A stretch of 64,000 nt of DNA from Nyssa sinensis (Eukaryota > Streptophyta > Magnoliopsida > Cornales > Nyssaceae): positions 5,453,077 to 5,517,076 of the forward strand of contig CM018035.1 in assembly GCA_008638375.1 (NCBI GenBank). The letters are read 5' to 3'. Below, piece by piece: positions 46,601 to 58,200 of this stretch. Within the stretch, counting starts at the first letter, position 1. Each line of letters opens with the position of its first letter. Made by a program: the position numbers and the translations under genes. A model generated the notes under the pieces. It ran no database searches. It saw only the letters and a list, made by a program, of their open reading frames with translations, and was not told the origin of the DNA.

Positions 46601-48631
46601 TTTCTGATTTGGTGTATATTACCAAATAATTTCTGGTCCCAAATTATTTTTCAGTGGCCTATGATTCCAAATTTTCAAAATTTTCATTATGCTTATGATT
46701 TACTAGTCTACACTCCTGTTCCTGTCATGCATTCTCGAAGAAACATCCATGGTTCTTTCCAAAGAAATGCATTAATCAAGGATCTGCTAGAAGTATGCTG
46801 ATGCTGTTTGAATATATTTATTTGATTCAGAGAGTTAATTTATAAAGATAGAAATGGCCTAATGATTCTGCCATGCACAGAAATTTACAGCAATATTTAC
46901 TTTATGCTTTGAGTTATGTTTTAGTCAATTAGTATTGCTCCAGAATATATTATCTCGTTTTCTGTTTTTCTGTCTGACATAAAGGCTCTGTCAGAGTGGT
47001 CTGTATCTAGGATATTAGGAACAGTTATTAAAAAGAGTGAATATCCTAGCAAGGAGTTTTGGGATGCATCTGCCAAAATGTGGAACAATGTCATTCCAGA
47101 GTGCCAATTTAGTGATCTAGAGAACTGTTTTCAATTTTTTCCTTGGTTCTCTCCTTCTGAGGCCAAGCATCAAGAATTATGAAAATAATTCTTATAGAAC
47201 AGTGTCAGAGACTTTCTAATAGAAGACTGAAAAGGGAAAAGGCAATAGCACATCACGAGCTATAGCAATTGAATGCTTTTATGTGATTATGTTTCAGGCA
47301 GTTATTTATACGAGGGTTAAAAGAAAACAATTTTACCAATAAGAACTATGCCATTACATTCAACTGATGTAACTAAACAAGCCTACTTTTTTTACCGCAT
47401 TATTATTATTATTATTTGATAAGTTTATTTTACTGCTTTATTGAGAATGCAGTGAACCATTTTCCCCCTTTCCCTTCCCATTGTGCTTGCCAGAATGATC
47501 TGTGTTGTTGGTAACTTTGATTAGGATGCAGTTACTTTATCTGTAAACAGTCTCAAAGTTGCCACAATAAAGAATTTTGTCATATGATTTTTATTAACAG
47601 GACCATTCTTTTTCTTTTTCTTTTTTCCTTTTGTTTTAGAAGGGGGGGGGGGGTGGTAGTTTCGGCTCCTCTACAACTCAAGTTTCTGCAATAAGTTTGT
47701 TGGTTATCCATCCTCTATATGCGATTTTGATTTGCTGGGATTTGTGGAATCAAGGCAATTGGAAAGAATTGTTGAGGAAATCGGATTTTGTTTTTGTTTT
47801 TGTTTTTATTAGAGTTTTATTAGATTTAAAATGTTTATTCTGCCTTGCTTCATGGTAAAAATTAGGAGTCCAAGAAATTGATAAAATGAACATAACATTT
47901 TTATACTTGCTCTATCTTGTTGTCTGTACTTTCTTCATTTTAGGGCATGAAGTTGTGTCATAAATCCCATGGAAGCTGAGATGGTAGAGTTTTGTTTCCA
48001 TGGGATGCCAATCACCCCTATTATATCAGATAATTTTTACTAGAGTCCTTGCAATACTTTTCATGTTTTGAAAGTTTTGCTTAATCTTTTTCTATTTGTC
48101 CTTTTTGGTGAGTAAAAGTTTTGCTTAATGAATATGATCTTTTTAATTTTGTTCCTTTTGTGGGATTCCCTTGTTTGATAACTTGGTTACTTGCCATCTC
48201 AGGAACTGGAGCAGAAAAAGAAAGCTGAAGAAGCAGCGAAAGCAAAAGAGATGGAATTAAAAGCCACTGAAGAAAAAGAAGCAAAATCTGATCCAGAACT
48301 TTCAGAGGTAAGAGTAAGGCTAGATAAACTGGAGGAGGCGGTAAAGGAGATAGTTGTTGAATCAAAGAAACAAATGGGCAGCACGATAACGAGCAGACAG
48401 GAAGACGGTAGCGAGAAGAAACATCCTGAAACAACTGAACCAATCAACACCCAGAATGGATCAGAACCAAGCTCTGGAGCTAAAGACCATTATAGAAATC
48501 AGGCAGCCAACAATATAACAGAAGGCTCGGGCCAAGGGAAGGCGAGTGGGTTAGCACCATTTACTGATGCTTCCCAGCAAAATCAGAAGGGGAACCAAAA
48601 TGCAGGGCCTTCTCAAGGTGCAAAGAAATGA
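43650..48631 (+). CDS. Unrecognised plant membrane protein with coiled-coil tail, four exons; frameshift in exon 1
   Basis: Exons 43650-43902, 45663-45712, 45810-45862 and 48203-48631 have GT...AG borders. Exons 2-4 share one continuous frame. The start region MRRVFGATGGWVCISKRFRL has the Arg-rich, acid-free look of a mitochondrial targeting peptide; an in-frame ATG 15 bases upstream is also possible. Then come a Pro/Thr/Asn-rich linker, a conserved-looking block SYDDAYRKLDNLDLMTAAKI and FTTPPKKKKFG. A hydrophobic segment FHLVQLFFVCMPSLAVYLVA, split across exons 2 and 3, is probably a membrane span. A charged coiled coil (LEQKKKAEEAAKAKEMELKA, VRVRLDKLEEAVKEIVVE) and a polar Gln/Asn/Ser-rich tail end at QGAKK. 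I do not recognise the family. Between 43741 and 43782, in a CCCACCCCCACCCCACAG and CAA-repeat tract, the frame must lose or gain bases (one base missing) to join the two halves, giving about 261 aa. Two further exons lie in intron 3. Confidence 0.75.
43741..43782 (+). other. Apparent frameshift in exon 1 of the 43.6-kb gene
   Basis: The frame starting at 43650 runs to a TGA at 43803 after MASLMGL. The frame encoding SSYDDAYRKLDNLDL is blocked upstream by a TAG near 43711 and has no ATG. Exon 1 is one base short of the phase needed by exon 2. The low-complexity C/A tract between the two good halves is the likely site. A CAG before CCACCACC could mimic an acceptor, but no matching donor is close. 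Confidence 0.65.
44713..44806. repeat. Short tandem duplication in intron 1 of the 43.6-kb gene
   Basis: GGGTAATGAGGATCAAGAAC is followed by TCRTGAAGA at both 44713 and 44776, a 63-base offset. Non-coding. Confidence 0.6.
46460..46525. repeat. 33-bp tandem duplication in intron 3 of the 43.6-kb gene
   Basis: Two adjacent units, 46460-46492 and 46493-46525, each read GAAAAAATSAATAATTGTAA then GGWATGCTTTGTT and differ at two positions. They lie ~130 bases before the first of the two hidden exons. Confidence 0.85.
46655..46792 (+). CDS. Candidate hidden exon A in intron 3 of the 43.6-kb gene
   Basis: A 138-base open block runs between an acceptor ATTATTTTTCAG and a donor GTATGC. It is phase 0 at both ends and encodes 46 residues starting WPMIPNFQNFHYAYDLLVYT and ending QRNALIKDLLE. 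The preceding exon of the host gene (ending RRMEA) also ends in phase 0, so splicing from it would stay in frame. The block is less AT-rich than the intron around it and has coding-like codon use. I do not recognise the peptide. It may be an alternative exon or the remains of an unrelated gene caught in the intron. It is too short and lacks an ATG at its start, so it is easily missed. Confidence 0.5.
46985..47182 (+). CDS. Candidate hidden terminal exon B in intron 3 of the 43.6-kb gene
   Basis: This follows candidate exon A after a 192-base intron whose acceptor is a T-rich tract ending CATAAAG. It is open for 65 codons in the phase left by exon A and ends in TGA at 47180-47182. It begins ALSEWSVSRILGTVIKKSEY, contains KEFWDASAKMWNNVIPE and ends WFSPSEAKHQEL. 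Trp, Phe and charged residues are spread as in a folded protein rather than as in translated noncoding AT-rich DNA. Joined to exons 1-3 of the host gene it would replace the coiled-coil tail with a different 111-residue C-terminus. The family is unknown. Confidence 0.5.
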   Translation, partial: ALSEWSVSRILGTVIKKSEYPSKEFWDASAKMWNNVIPECQFSDLENCFQFFPWFSPSEAKHQEL

Positions 48632-50164
48632 AGAATAGCATGTTTCTGGTGCATTCTTTTGTTAGCAGAGCCATGCGTTGCATGCAATTGGGCCCATCTT
48701 GTGAATCTAACAAGGTCATGAGCCATGATTGTTGGCCTGGCACAAATGAGAGCTGAGCCATTATGGTTTTAGTTGCTGATCGATAGAAATGCGCATGCTT
48801 TGTTGAATTTTCTAATTTTGGGGCTCTTTCTTCATGCACTATGTAGGAGAAAAACATTTATTAATAGAAATTTGTTTTATTTTCATTGATTTCAATGCTA
48901 TTGTGAAGTAAAATCTGGATGTGTGCAATGGCCTATGACTAGTTTAGTTTGTGTTCACTAGGGTGTTGTCTTTTCACACCTTAGGATATCAATAGTGCAG
49001 GTTTTTTTTGGGTTAACTCATTCAGTTTCCTTCCATTTGGGAGTTGTATAAATGGTTTTGGAGTGGGTTTGAAAAAAGAAGTTTAAATTTATCAAGATAG
49101 GCGTGGGTTTGGAAAAAGAATATTTAAGTTCATCCTGATTATCATAAAAAATGACATAAATACTTTTTATATGTTGAAATGTGGAATTATGTACTATAAA
49201 AAATTACATAAATACTCTTTATATGTTGAAATGTGGAATAATAGTACATAGAGAGGAGAGAGAGAGAGAGAGAGAGAGGGGGTGAATATTTCATTTTATT
49301 TTTTAAATTTAATAAAGTTAAAATTGGTGTTTATAGAAGAAAATGCTAAATATAGCAGAATTTTTTTAGATTTAGATAACAAGATTGGACGGAAGATCTT
49401 TTTTCCAATTTCATCTGACCAAAAATATTTTTCTCCCAACTCATTCAATCATCATAATAGACGAGGGCAGGTCCCTATCAGGATCTCTATTTATATTTAA
49501 ACTTTAATTTTTTTATTTATTTTATTCAGCTAATAGTAATTAACATATTTCAAACAAAAATTATAATAATATTAATTTTCTTTTAAAACATATAATTATA
49601 TCGAGTTTGTCTATATTTTTAATTTTTGAGCATAAAAATATTATTATAAATATTAATTATATATAATAAAAATTATTTATTATTTTATTTTCTATAATTA
49701 AGATGGGACGGGATGACTTTACCTCCGAATCAATCCCGAATCCTAATGAGTGAGCATAGCTTCTTCAAATCTGTTCTATAAAATGGGTAAGACAGGTTAT
49801 AAACGGAATGAGTTAAATTGTTATTCTTAATAATGCATGTAAATTTTATCACCTTATGTCTAAAAATACGGAAATATAATGAAAAAAATTGATACATTTA
49901 ACATTATTCTTATAAAAATATTTAAGATGATATCATAATAATATGTTAAGTCATCTAAATTGGATGGTAAGATTGTGTCATTAGTATTAAAGTAGATGGA
50001 ATATAAGTGTAATTTTTTAAATTATAAATTTATTTAAAATTAAAATTAAAAACTTTTTTTTATAGCAATACCAAACGGTACCTTAAAGCTCCCAAACCTA
50101 AAGGTTGAAAACCCTCCCTAAACCCTGCAACGCTCTCGCACTCTCTGCAACCATTCATTCTGCC
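48632..50164. other. Intergenic: 3' flank of the 43.6-kb gene and MAM33 promoter/leader
   Basis: 48632 to about 48900 is probable 3' UTR (an AATAGAAATTTG-type end near 48870). A 52-bp tandem duplication at 49146-49249 and a GA microsatellite at 49255-49279 follow. 49280-50080 is AT-rich with no recognisable gene. The last ~70 bases are the MAM33 leader. Confidence 0.5.
49146..49249. repeat. 52-bp tandem duplication
   Basis: Units starting at 49146 and 49198 share ACATAAATACTYTTTATATG then TTGAAATGTGGAAT, with a few differences. Non-coding, next to a GA microsatellite. Confidence 0.8.
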
Positions 50165-52410
50165 ATGGCACATCGTTTAATCCGAACCCTGCGAAGAGCA
50201 CTTCTCTTTCCTCTTTCTTCTTACACCAAGACCCTTGTAATTCAACAACCCTCTCTCCTGCTAAAAACCAGAAGTTACGTGTCAGACATGCGAAAGTCCG
50301 CCTTCGAAGGGAACATCCTCAGACTCCTCCGTAATGAGATCCAATATGAACTCGATCGATCTCCTCCCAAACAGGTGCTATTAATTCTCTTTTGGGTCTG
50401 AGTTTCTATGCTTTTATGGAAATTGGGAAGAAAATTTTACTGGAGAAAAGGGGTCTATTTGGTTGCCGAGAAAATGATGCAAACGAAAACTATTAGAACT
50501 TCTTAATTTTAGAATTTTTATTGTTTTGTAGTCAAGAACCCTGCTACTTTTGTTTTAGTCGTGGTGGAATTTAACTTTGAAGTTGAAAAACATAAGATAA
50601 AAGTTACCCTTAGTTTTCTTTGCAACCAAGCGGAAGTGCAGGTTACTATTTTTAGCTGAGAAAATGTAGGGAAACAGAAGAAATTGAAATTTTCAATCAT
50701 GATAAATTACATTACTTATGACCCAAAGAAATGTTATTTTCTTGGAAATTATGTCCCAATGAAAACAATTCCACTCAACTAAGTCTGCACAACTCAGTAA
50801 GTCTTGAGTGTTCCAGTGTAAAAAACAAAATAACAAAAAACAGCCGAAAACAGGGTACTCATTTTTTTTCCCTCATTTTCTTCTGTTCCTTTAGCATCCA
50901 ATTAGAGAGCTATAGACTAGGCTTTAAAAAGAAATGCAATCATATCTTTTTAGCTCACTCTATGAAACTATATCACCTCTTTTAACCTCAAATTAATTTA
51001 TTATTTAAGTGAAATTTTCCAAGGAGACATTCAACAAACAGCGTGTTAGCAATTGTTTGAGTTCCGATTTTATTTTTTAGGGAGTTTTTTTTTTTTAATT
51101 TCATTATGTTCTTCTCAAGGTTGTTAAAATCGGGATCCTACAATGGATGGATGAAAGGGTCCTTAGGATCGAATGATATGATCGAATCGAGAATCGTAAG
51201 ATTCTACAAAATGAGAAAATTAATAGCATTTAATATTTTTACCTCTTAAGAATCCTTAAAAATACACTATGAATAAACTTAAATCTTATAAAAAATTATA
51301 ATAAAAATTTAGAGCACAAAAGCTTTTCACTACTCCTAATATTTTTTTAGTACAAAGGCATAATAAATGTTAATTATATAATATTTAACTAAGATAGCCC
51401 ATGCTAGTAATAGTAAGAAGCTAAATTACTTAAATCTATTACTAAAGCAAACGAAAAGAGTCATTCAAAATTCAAAATGTTAAGAAAGTTTTGACATGAT
51501 TGATTCACTTAGGATATTTAAATAAATCTTGGTATTTATTTTATAATATTATTATAGTCTCAAACTATAACTTATCAAAGACACATACAAGAATAATATT
51601 ATATGGCTATATTATAGGATCGGTAAAATCGGAAATTGACTCGGGATCTTAGTGATTTTATAAGGATTTCATAACGATTCTACCCTCCAAGGAGTTTTGA
51701 CAGGATCGGGGATCAATTTGGTATTTTCAGATCGTAAGATCCGGATTGGGATTTTAACAACTATGGTTCTTATTTTGCAGCCTAGTCCAGAATTCAATTC
51801 TTTTATAGTTGAAGAACAGCCTGGGGAGCAGTGGATTAGATTGAAAAGGAAATTTGGGGAGAATGAAGAGATCAAAGTTGAAGTAACTATGTTTGATGGG
51901 TCTATTCCTGTTCAAAAACCTGGTGGTGTTCCCACAGGTGGAGACGTGCAACTTCACATCACATTGATTGTTGATATATTTAAGGGGGGAGGTAGTGATG
52001 TTTTGGAGTTCGTCTGCTCAGCATGGCCAGATAGCATAGAGATCCAGAAAGTTTTTATGCGTGGGCATGATCGAATGGCGGGTCAGCCTTACATGGGTCC
52101 TGGATTCAAGTATGGAATTTTTTTTAAAAAGAATTTCTTTGTGCTGTTTTGTTGCTAGAATTTGGAGGAGGAAAGGAATTTTAAATATTTCATAGATTTT
52201 AAATGTTTTATAAATAGAATTTCTTTGTGAAATGTAGTAAAGAATTATCAACAGCACTTCTGAAATTAAATGTTTGAAATTGGCATCCCATAGGGACTAT
52301 AGATACTGAAATCCCTTCCATTTGGAACCCAAGTGAACTAAAAACTCCTCTAGACTGAATAAGATAAAAGATTTGGCTTTTCTTTTTTCTTTTTTCTTTT
52401 TGTCTTTTTT

Positions 52411-52441
<31 letters not shown>

Positions 52442-52815
52442 TGTTTCAGCTAAATATTTGACTAGTTTGGTCTACGTTGATCTTTTTGGTCCTTAAAAAA
52501 CACGAGAGGGTTTATTATTTTCTTCTTCTTCTTTTTCATTTTCCTTATGTTCCTTTGTTTTCTTAGCAACTAAATTTAATAGACAATATGGATGCTTTTA
52601 TAGTGTGGTTTTGGTGATAATTTGTTTGGTCTGTGTCATTGTTCATTTTCAGGGAATTGGATGATGAGCTGCAGGATTCACTTTATGAATTCTTGGAAAC
52701 AAGGGGTATAGATGATGAACTTGCTGTTTTCTTGCATGAATACATGAAGAACAAAGATAAAACTGAGTTTGTTCGGTGGATGGGAACAGTCAAGTCTTTC
52801 ATAGAAAAGAAATAA
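50165..52815 (+). CDS. MAM33/p32-family mitochondrial matrix glycoprotein, three exons
   Basis: Exons 50165-50374, 51781-52109 and 52653-52815 join with correct phases into 702 bases, 233 aa, ending TAA. The N-terminus MAHRLIRTLRRALLFPLSSY is rich in Arg, Leu and Ser without acids, a typical mitochondrial presequence of roughly 40 residues. The MAM33 domain follows: SAFEGNILRLLRNEIQYELD, FNSFIVEEQPGEQWIRLKRK, IKVEVTMFDGSIP, VCSAWPDSIEIQKVFMRG, YMGPGFKELDDELQDSLYEF and LETRGIDDELAVFLHEYMKN. The family (yeast Mam33, human p32/C1QBP) forms acidic doughnut-shaped trimers in the matrix and is linked to oxidative phosphorylation and mitochondrial ribosome function. Length and motifs are normal. The ATG at 50165 is chosen because the presequence starts there and the frame upstream has no ATG. 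Intron 2 ends near a T run followed by G21 (52421-52441). Confidence 0.94.
52421..52441. repeat. G21 homopolymer following a T run
   Basis: Sixteen T residues are followed directly by 21 G residues in MAM33 intron 2. Other long homopolymers are G16 at 11299, C14 at 22893, C17 at 28501 and T23 at 39905. Their true lengths are uncertain in any assembly. Confidence 0.8.
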
Positions 52816-54421
52816 AGAGATTGATTGTATAATGCTTGAATTAAATTGGTTTCAAGGTCATATTGCCATTAACTAATTATAGTTAGGTTGGTGCATCATT
52901 GTTTTTGTGTTTCACTTTGTAGCAAAAGGGACAAATGTAAGTCTAAGTTAATAAGAGAATGAACCTGATCTAATTTTTTATCTTTTGGGGATTTTTGTAA
53001 AGCAATTGAAATAACTTAAAATTTCTTCTAGTTTCATAGTGCCAAACTTCCCCAAAACTGAAACCTTATTTGTGTTTGCCTTTTGGGTCTTGATTACTCT
53101 TGAGCAGATTGTAGGCAGTAGATAAAACTGATGAGATAAGAGATTCAAGTGTTAGCATATGCCACATAATTAAATTCTAGCTTTTGTCAGAACTTTCTCT
53201 TTTTATGCAAGAAGATAGAAAAATTTTTATGGATAGGAAATGTCAAATGTTTGGATAAAGAGGGTATTTTTTACTCAATTGCCTCCCCTAGGATTGGTTG
53301 TTTGCTTTGCCTGTGCAATATTAATGGAAATACTAACCCTTGCTTTGCAAATCTGACTAGTTTTTCTTCTTCTCACCCGGACAGATATTTGATATGTTCT
53401 AGTTAGCAGGTGAGTGAAACTTGTTTGAATTTAGATGTCCCTTCAGCTTTCATTAATTTAGTTGATATCACTTGAAATTCTCTGTAGTATCATAGTTTTG
53501 AAATTCCCAAAAACATGAAACCACAAGGTATTGAATCTTAAACTCTCTACACAGCTTATTATTGTTATTATTATTTTTTGATATCACTCTCTACAGTGAT
53601 TATGTTTGGTTAAGAATGAATGTAGAAGTTCAATTCTTCTGCTGGTGCCAGGTGTGTATGGGTGAGGACACACATATAGCATGAATTTTCACCAATTAGC
53701 TTGGGTGAATAGAAGGGTTGTGACATTCAGCTTAGCTTGTAAAAAACATACCAGCGAATGCCTTTTGAGGCTTCGAACAGGTCTATCTAGCTTCACGAAC
53801 AAGTGTCGGATTTGCACTTTTATGACTAGGAAAAGTGTTCTTTCCCCTTTTACCATCTCAGTGTTGAGAATGTGTAGAACTGATTTTAGAACAATTCCAT
53901 CCACTGTAATTGCCAAATACCATGTCTACCAATATTTTTTTTTTTTTTTGGTAGACTGTCACAGTTAAATAGACAGTACTATGACAGCAACCACGTGTTC
54001 AACTGATCAATAAGGGTGAGTGTAGGAGCAAATTGTCATCCTGTAGACCTATCAACTTAGATATTTTAAAGCATAAGAAACATCTTATTGTGAAAATATC
54101 AAATTGAGTTCAGTTTTAGGAGACTGTCTGTTGAATCCTTCTTCTTCCTCCTCCTCCCTCCCCCTTCTTTTTTTTGGCAAGTCTATGGAATCTTTCTTCA
54201 CAGCTGCTAGTCATTTAAACTAACACCCATCAACCATTTTGCTAGTCATTTCAGTGACCATTTTTTTGTCTGTTGAATGGAAACTTTTGCCATGATAACT
54301 CTTTCTGTTTGTTTCGCAAGACGTGGAATTTGTGGTAGAGATAGGAAAATGTAATTTTTGGTGAATTTGATCTCAAGCTTTTCATTAACATTTTGCATCT
54401 TTGGAAGTGGATGTGATTGGA

Positions 54422-54442
54422 TTTTATTTTTTTTTTGATGGG
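54422..54442 (-). mobile_element. 21-base retroposon stub between 10-bp target duplications
   Basis: TGTGATTGGA at 54412-54421 and 54443-54452 flanks a T-rich insert that reads CCCATCAAAAAAAAAATAAAA in reverse complement, again ending ATCA(n). The duplication is short, so chance similarity is possible. Confidence 0.4.
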
Positions 54443-55099
54443 TGTGATTGGAAGTTTATGGTGTTATAACAATATGACCTTTTTTCGATTCCCTGTGATA
54501 AAAGATTATGCTACTTGGATAATAAATCAAAGATGTTGGACATCAGCCGTAAGGTTGATATTAGTCAATTTTGTTTCATATTATTTCTAGCATATCCATT
54601 TCATGCATGAGAAGAATTATGAAATCTAAACATATGATATTTTTGTGTCATTTTGGCCATCTGTTCTTATTTTATCATTTGTCCATTCTAAGAACTATTA
54701 ATTTTTTTTTCCTTTCAAATGTTGTGGAATGTCCAATCGTGTCTTTAGTGATTTAAAGTCCTCAAAAGTGCTGTTCAAGGCAGTTGATTCATTCTGAAAT
54801 ACATTCTTGGATTTCAAGAGAGATGATTTTGCCTACATGGTTCCTGACCGAGCCAACTCACAAGTCAATGAGGTTTGTTTTCACTTTTGACATGTTGATG
54901 CAATTATGGATCATACTGCAATTATGAACACATGCTTTTGATCTCCCTTTGATTCCTTGAATATAGAATTGGGCCCTCACGGTTCCAAGCCAATGTGCTT
55001 CTCTCTCGCATCATAGCTGGGATGCTGAATATCAAGTTCCCACGATTATATATAGGCCTGCTGGCTCTATATCTGTGTTTATAGGTTCAAATTGGTCAA

Positions 55100-55240
55100 G
55101 CCATAGGGGAAAAAAAAGACCCAAAGAAGGCAAGGACTGCAGCTCCTTTTTGTTTGATTTGGTGTTTTGAGGAGAGAAATCAATTTTTTTCAAGAGACCG
55201 GAGCAACCTATTCACAGTGTACATACATTATGTATATATA
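55100..55240 (+). mobile_element. Relic of a LINE 3' coding end
   Basis: The plus strand encodes KARTAAPFCLIWCFEERNQF in one frame. This matches the pattern of the zf-RVT end of plant L1-type LINEs (compare LRLLWCIWRERNRRGFDG in the copy at 17 kb). The flanking frames are broken and the borders cannot be set. Confidence 0.45.
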
Positions 55241-58200
55241 GGTTTGTATTTGTAATAATATTAGTTTTTATTTTTAGATCGGACGAGATATGATGGAAAT
55301 GGAGTTTGGGGAGACGGGGTGAAGATAGGGGACATGACTAGCGGGCAAAGGCAGAGCTACGAATAAAAGTTGGGCAGGTTGGGGGGGGGTGTTAAAATTT
55401 TTTTGGAGAAATTTTAGGAGATTTTTTTTTCTCTCGGAAGATGAGAAGGAGAAATTTTAGGGAGAAATTTTTTTTTTCTCTCAAAAGGAAAATGTTAGGA
55501 GGGGGGATTTTTTTTCTTAAATTAGATAAAAAATTTCATTAAATTTTTTTTCTCAAAGATGAAGAATATAGGGGGAGGGGGTGGAATTTTAAGGAAAATA
55601 ATAATAAATTTCTATTTTTCTTTCCTTATTCTTAAATTTTTCTCGTAATCAAACAAAACTTAAAAGGAGAGAATGTTAACAAGAAAATATCAAAACTCAT
55701 AAATAAATGATAATAAGAAAAAACTGATAATGATTAATGTTGGGTTGGATTTAGTTTGAAAAAGGGTTGAGCCAAAACTTATGGTGTGATAAGTTTTGCA
55801 AATTCTGATCATGGCTTTAGGAAATAACGAATTATTGATGATAATTGGATTGGGTTTAGTTAAAAATAAGATTTGGTCAAAATTTGAGGTAAGTTAGGTT
55901 CAAATGAGAGTATATGGGTGAAAAAATTACGAGTAATTTTTTTTTTTTTTTTAAGTATAGCTCCCTTAGCCTATAGGTAGATCCATCCCTGCTAGCGGGG
56001 CAAGATAGGAATAGGAAATGCGACTTTTAAATGAGCAGAAAAGGAGAGATCTCTTATATTAATTAACGCTTTCTATTGTCATTCTTATTTATATTAATTA
56101 ACGCGTTTCATTGTCATTTTTATTTGGATCTGCCCCGGTTTTTATCAGGTTCTTTCTTGTTTTTTTTTTTTTTTTTCAGATCTAATTTGCTGAAAATCAT
56201 CGGTTTTTGTGCTGATATCTCATTGTTATTTCTTCTGTACGTGTTATTTACCCTGTCCACCTTTTATTTGTGTTGATATCTCAGTGTCATATCTAATGTT
56301 TTGTTATTATTTCGAGTATACTTGCATTGGGCACATGGTTGATTGAGAGCTAACACAACTATAGGTACATCTGGACCTTGGCGGCAATACCCCCGGACCC
56401 AACTCCTCGAAGAACCTGTGGGTGGTGCACTTGGCCCCCTCTTAACCAATTATTTTTTGTCATGCATCCAAAGTTCAAAATGCACCCAACACTATTGATG
56501 TCATTTTTTGACATGATATGGAATTAACAAGTTTCGATTGATTATAAATGGAGTTTGTGTTATAGAAGAGTCATTACGTTTAACACGGTTAATAAATATT
56601 TCGTGTTTAAATTATAACATATTAATCTATTTAACACGTTTAAATATAAGAAATATTATGAGTTAATGTAATTCGTTCTGTATCGAAAGTCTATTAAAGT
56701 TTATAAAACTTTGTCACTTATAAAAAAAGTTTTTACTTTGTTTTGTCCCACATTCAAAATTTATCAAACTTGAAGATTAGTTTACACTTATAAAAAGATA
56801 AGTAACTTTTTCATCTAAAAAATCACAAATTAATTAAATAAGTTAATAGTGTCGATACGTGTAACTTGTTTTGTAAATGGAACGTGTTTGGATTTTAATA
56901 TTTGACACGATTAGTTAATCATGTCTCGGGTTAGGATTGATACGTATTTTGAAATATCAATATGTTGACATGACTCAAACACCACATGTTAGCACGAATG
57001 GACACTTCTACCCAACACCTTCAATTTGTTGTAACTAAAATTATAACATGTCTTAAATAATTGTAATTGTAATTGCTGATTTGATAACAGTGTATTGTAA
57101 ATGCATGTGTAACTTATCATCTAGCTATTAGGACCATTAAATTTGCTTTTTTTAAAAAAAAAAAACAAACTATGGTCCATGCCTTTTAAAGTAGTAGACT
57201 TTGAGAATTGTTAGAGTCAGTTGTGAAGTTTCGAACTTTGTAACATGAGTGATGATAGGTCAGTCACGAACTTCAGAATTTTACAACATGATTGATACAT
57301 GTATATCACATATTCATATAACGTGCAAGCACCAATTACATTACAAAATTTGAAACTTTATGACAGACAGTAGCACCGAATATTAGGCTTGTTCGAATTA
57401 CGACGGTGGCTAGTGGTTAGAGAGCTTTGTTTTTACATTAGTTTGTGTCCTAACCACCATTATCATACCTTTCAGTCATTTTTGCCCTACAAAGCAGGAA
57501 ATTCCAAACAACAATAATGACCCACCTTCCCTTGACACATTTGGACATGTGCAAACACACACAAAACATAATAGGAACATATTTTCTAAGCTCTTTGTAT
57601 TATTAGTAAGGTGGGTGGGGCACCAAGCCACCAACCCTGCGCCATTACACACACATATGTGTGTAATTGTGTGTGTGTGCATGGATGTTATGCACGCGCA
57701 CCTTCGAGTGTTGTTAATGCACTTATTTCAGAATGGATTTGATTAGGTTCTCCTTCTCCCTCTCCCTCTCCCATGGAAGTGGACAATTATGGTCTCTCAC
57801 TTTTTAAAATTAAAAATTCAAGAATGATTCAAATCCTAGATTTGAATGACTTGAGAACAAACAATTAATCTCTTCTTTAATTATAATTATTAAGATCTTC
57901 ACACAGAAGATCCCATTCTTTCTTTTGATTATTTCTCCTATTCTCAGCCAAATGATAGCTCTACATTTAGAGTTTGGTGTTTCTTAAATGAAAGGCAAAA
58001 GCATAGAATAGGCTGAATATTTAAATGTCTTTTACAAATTTGGTCATTATTATTAAAATTTGTTGAAGATAATAATATTTTGAAGTATTAAATTTCTTAT
58101 TTTTTATACGATCGTATTAGAAATTTGGAATTAAACTCAATTTTATTAAACGAGAACATCATATTGTGTATTCTTTTTCTACCTCTCGAAACAAATTACT

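Noticed and set aside
47385..47445. Another micro-insertion with a TTGATAAGT tail
   Set aside because: The flanking repeats (TTTTTACCGC and TTTTACTGCT) are weak and the insert is mostly an ATT microsatellite.
53681..53968. Overlapping open frames on both strands downstream of MAM33
   Set aside because: No recognisable protein and no splice support on either strand; the plus-strand frame runs into a long T tract.
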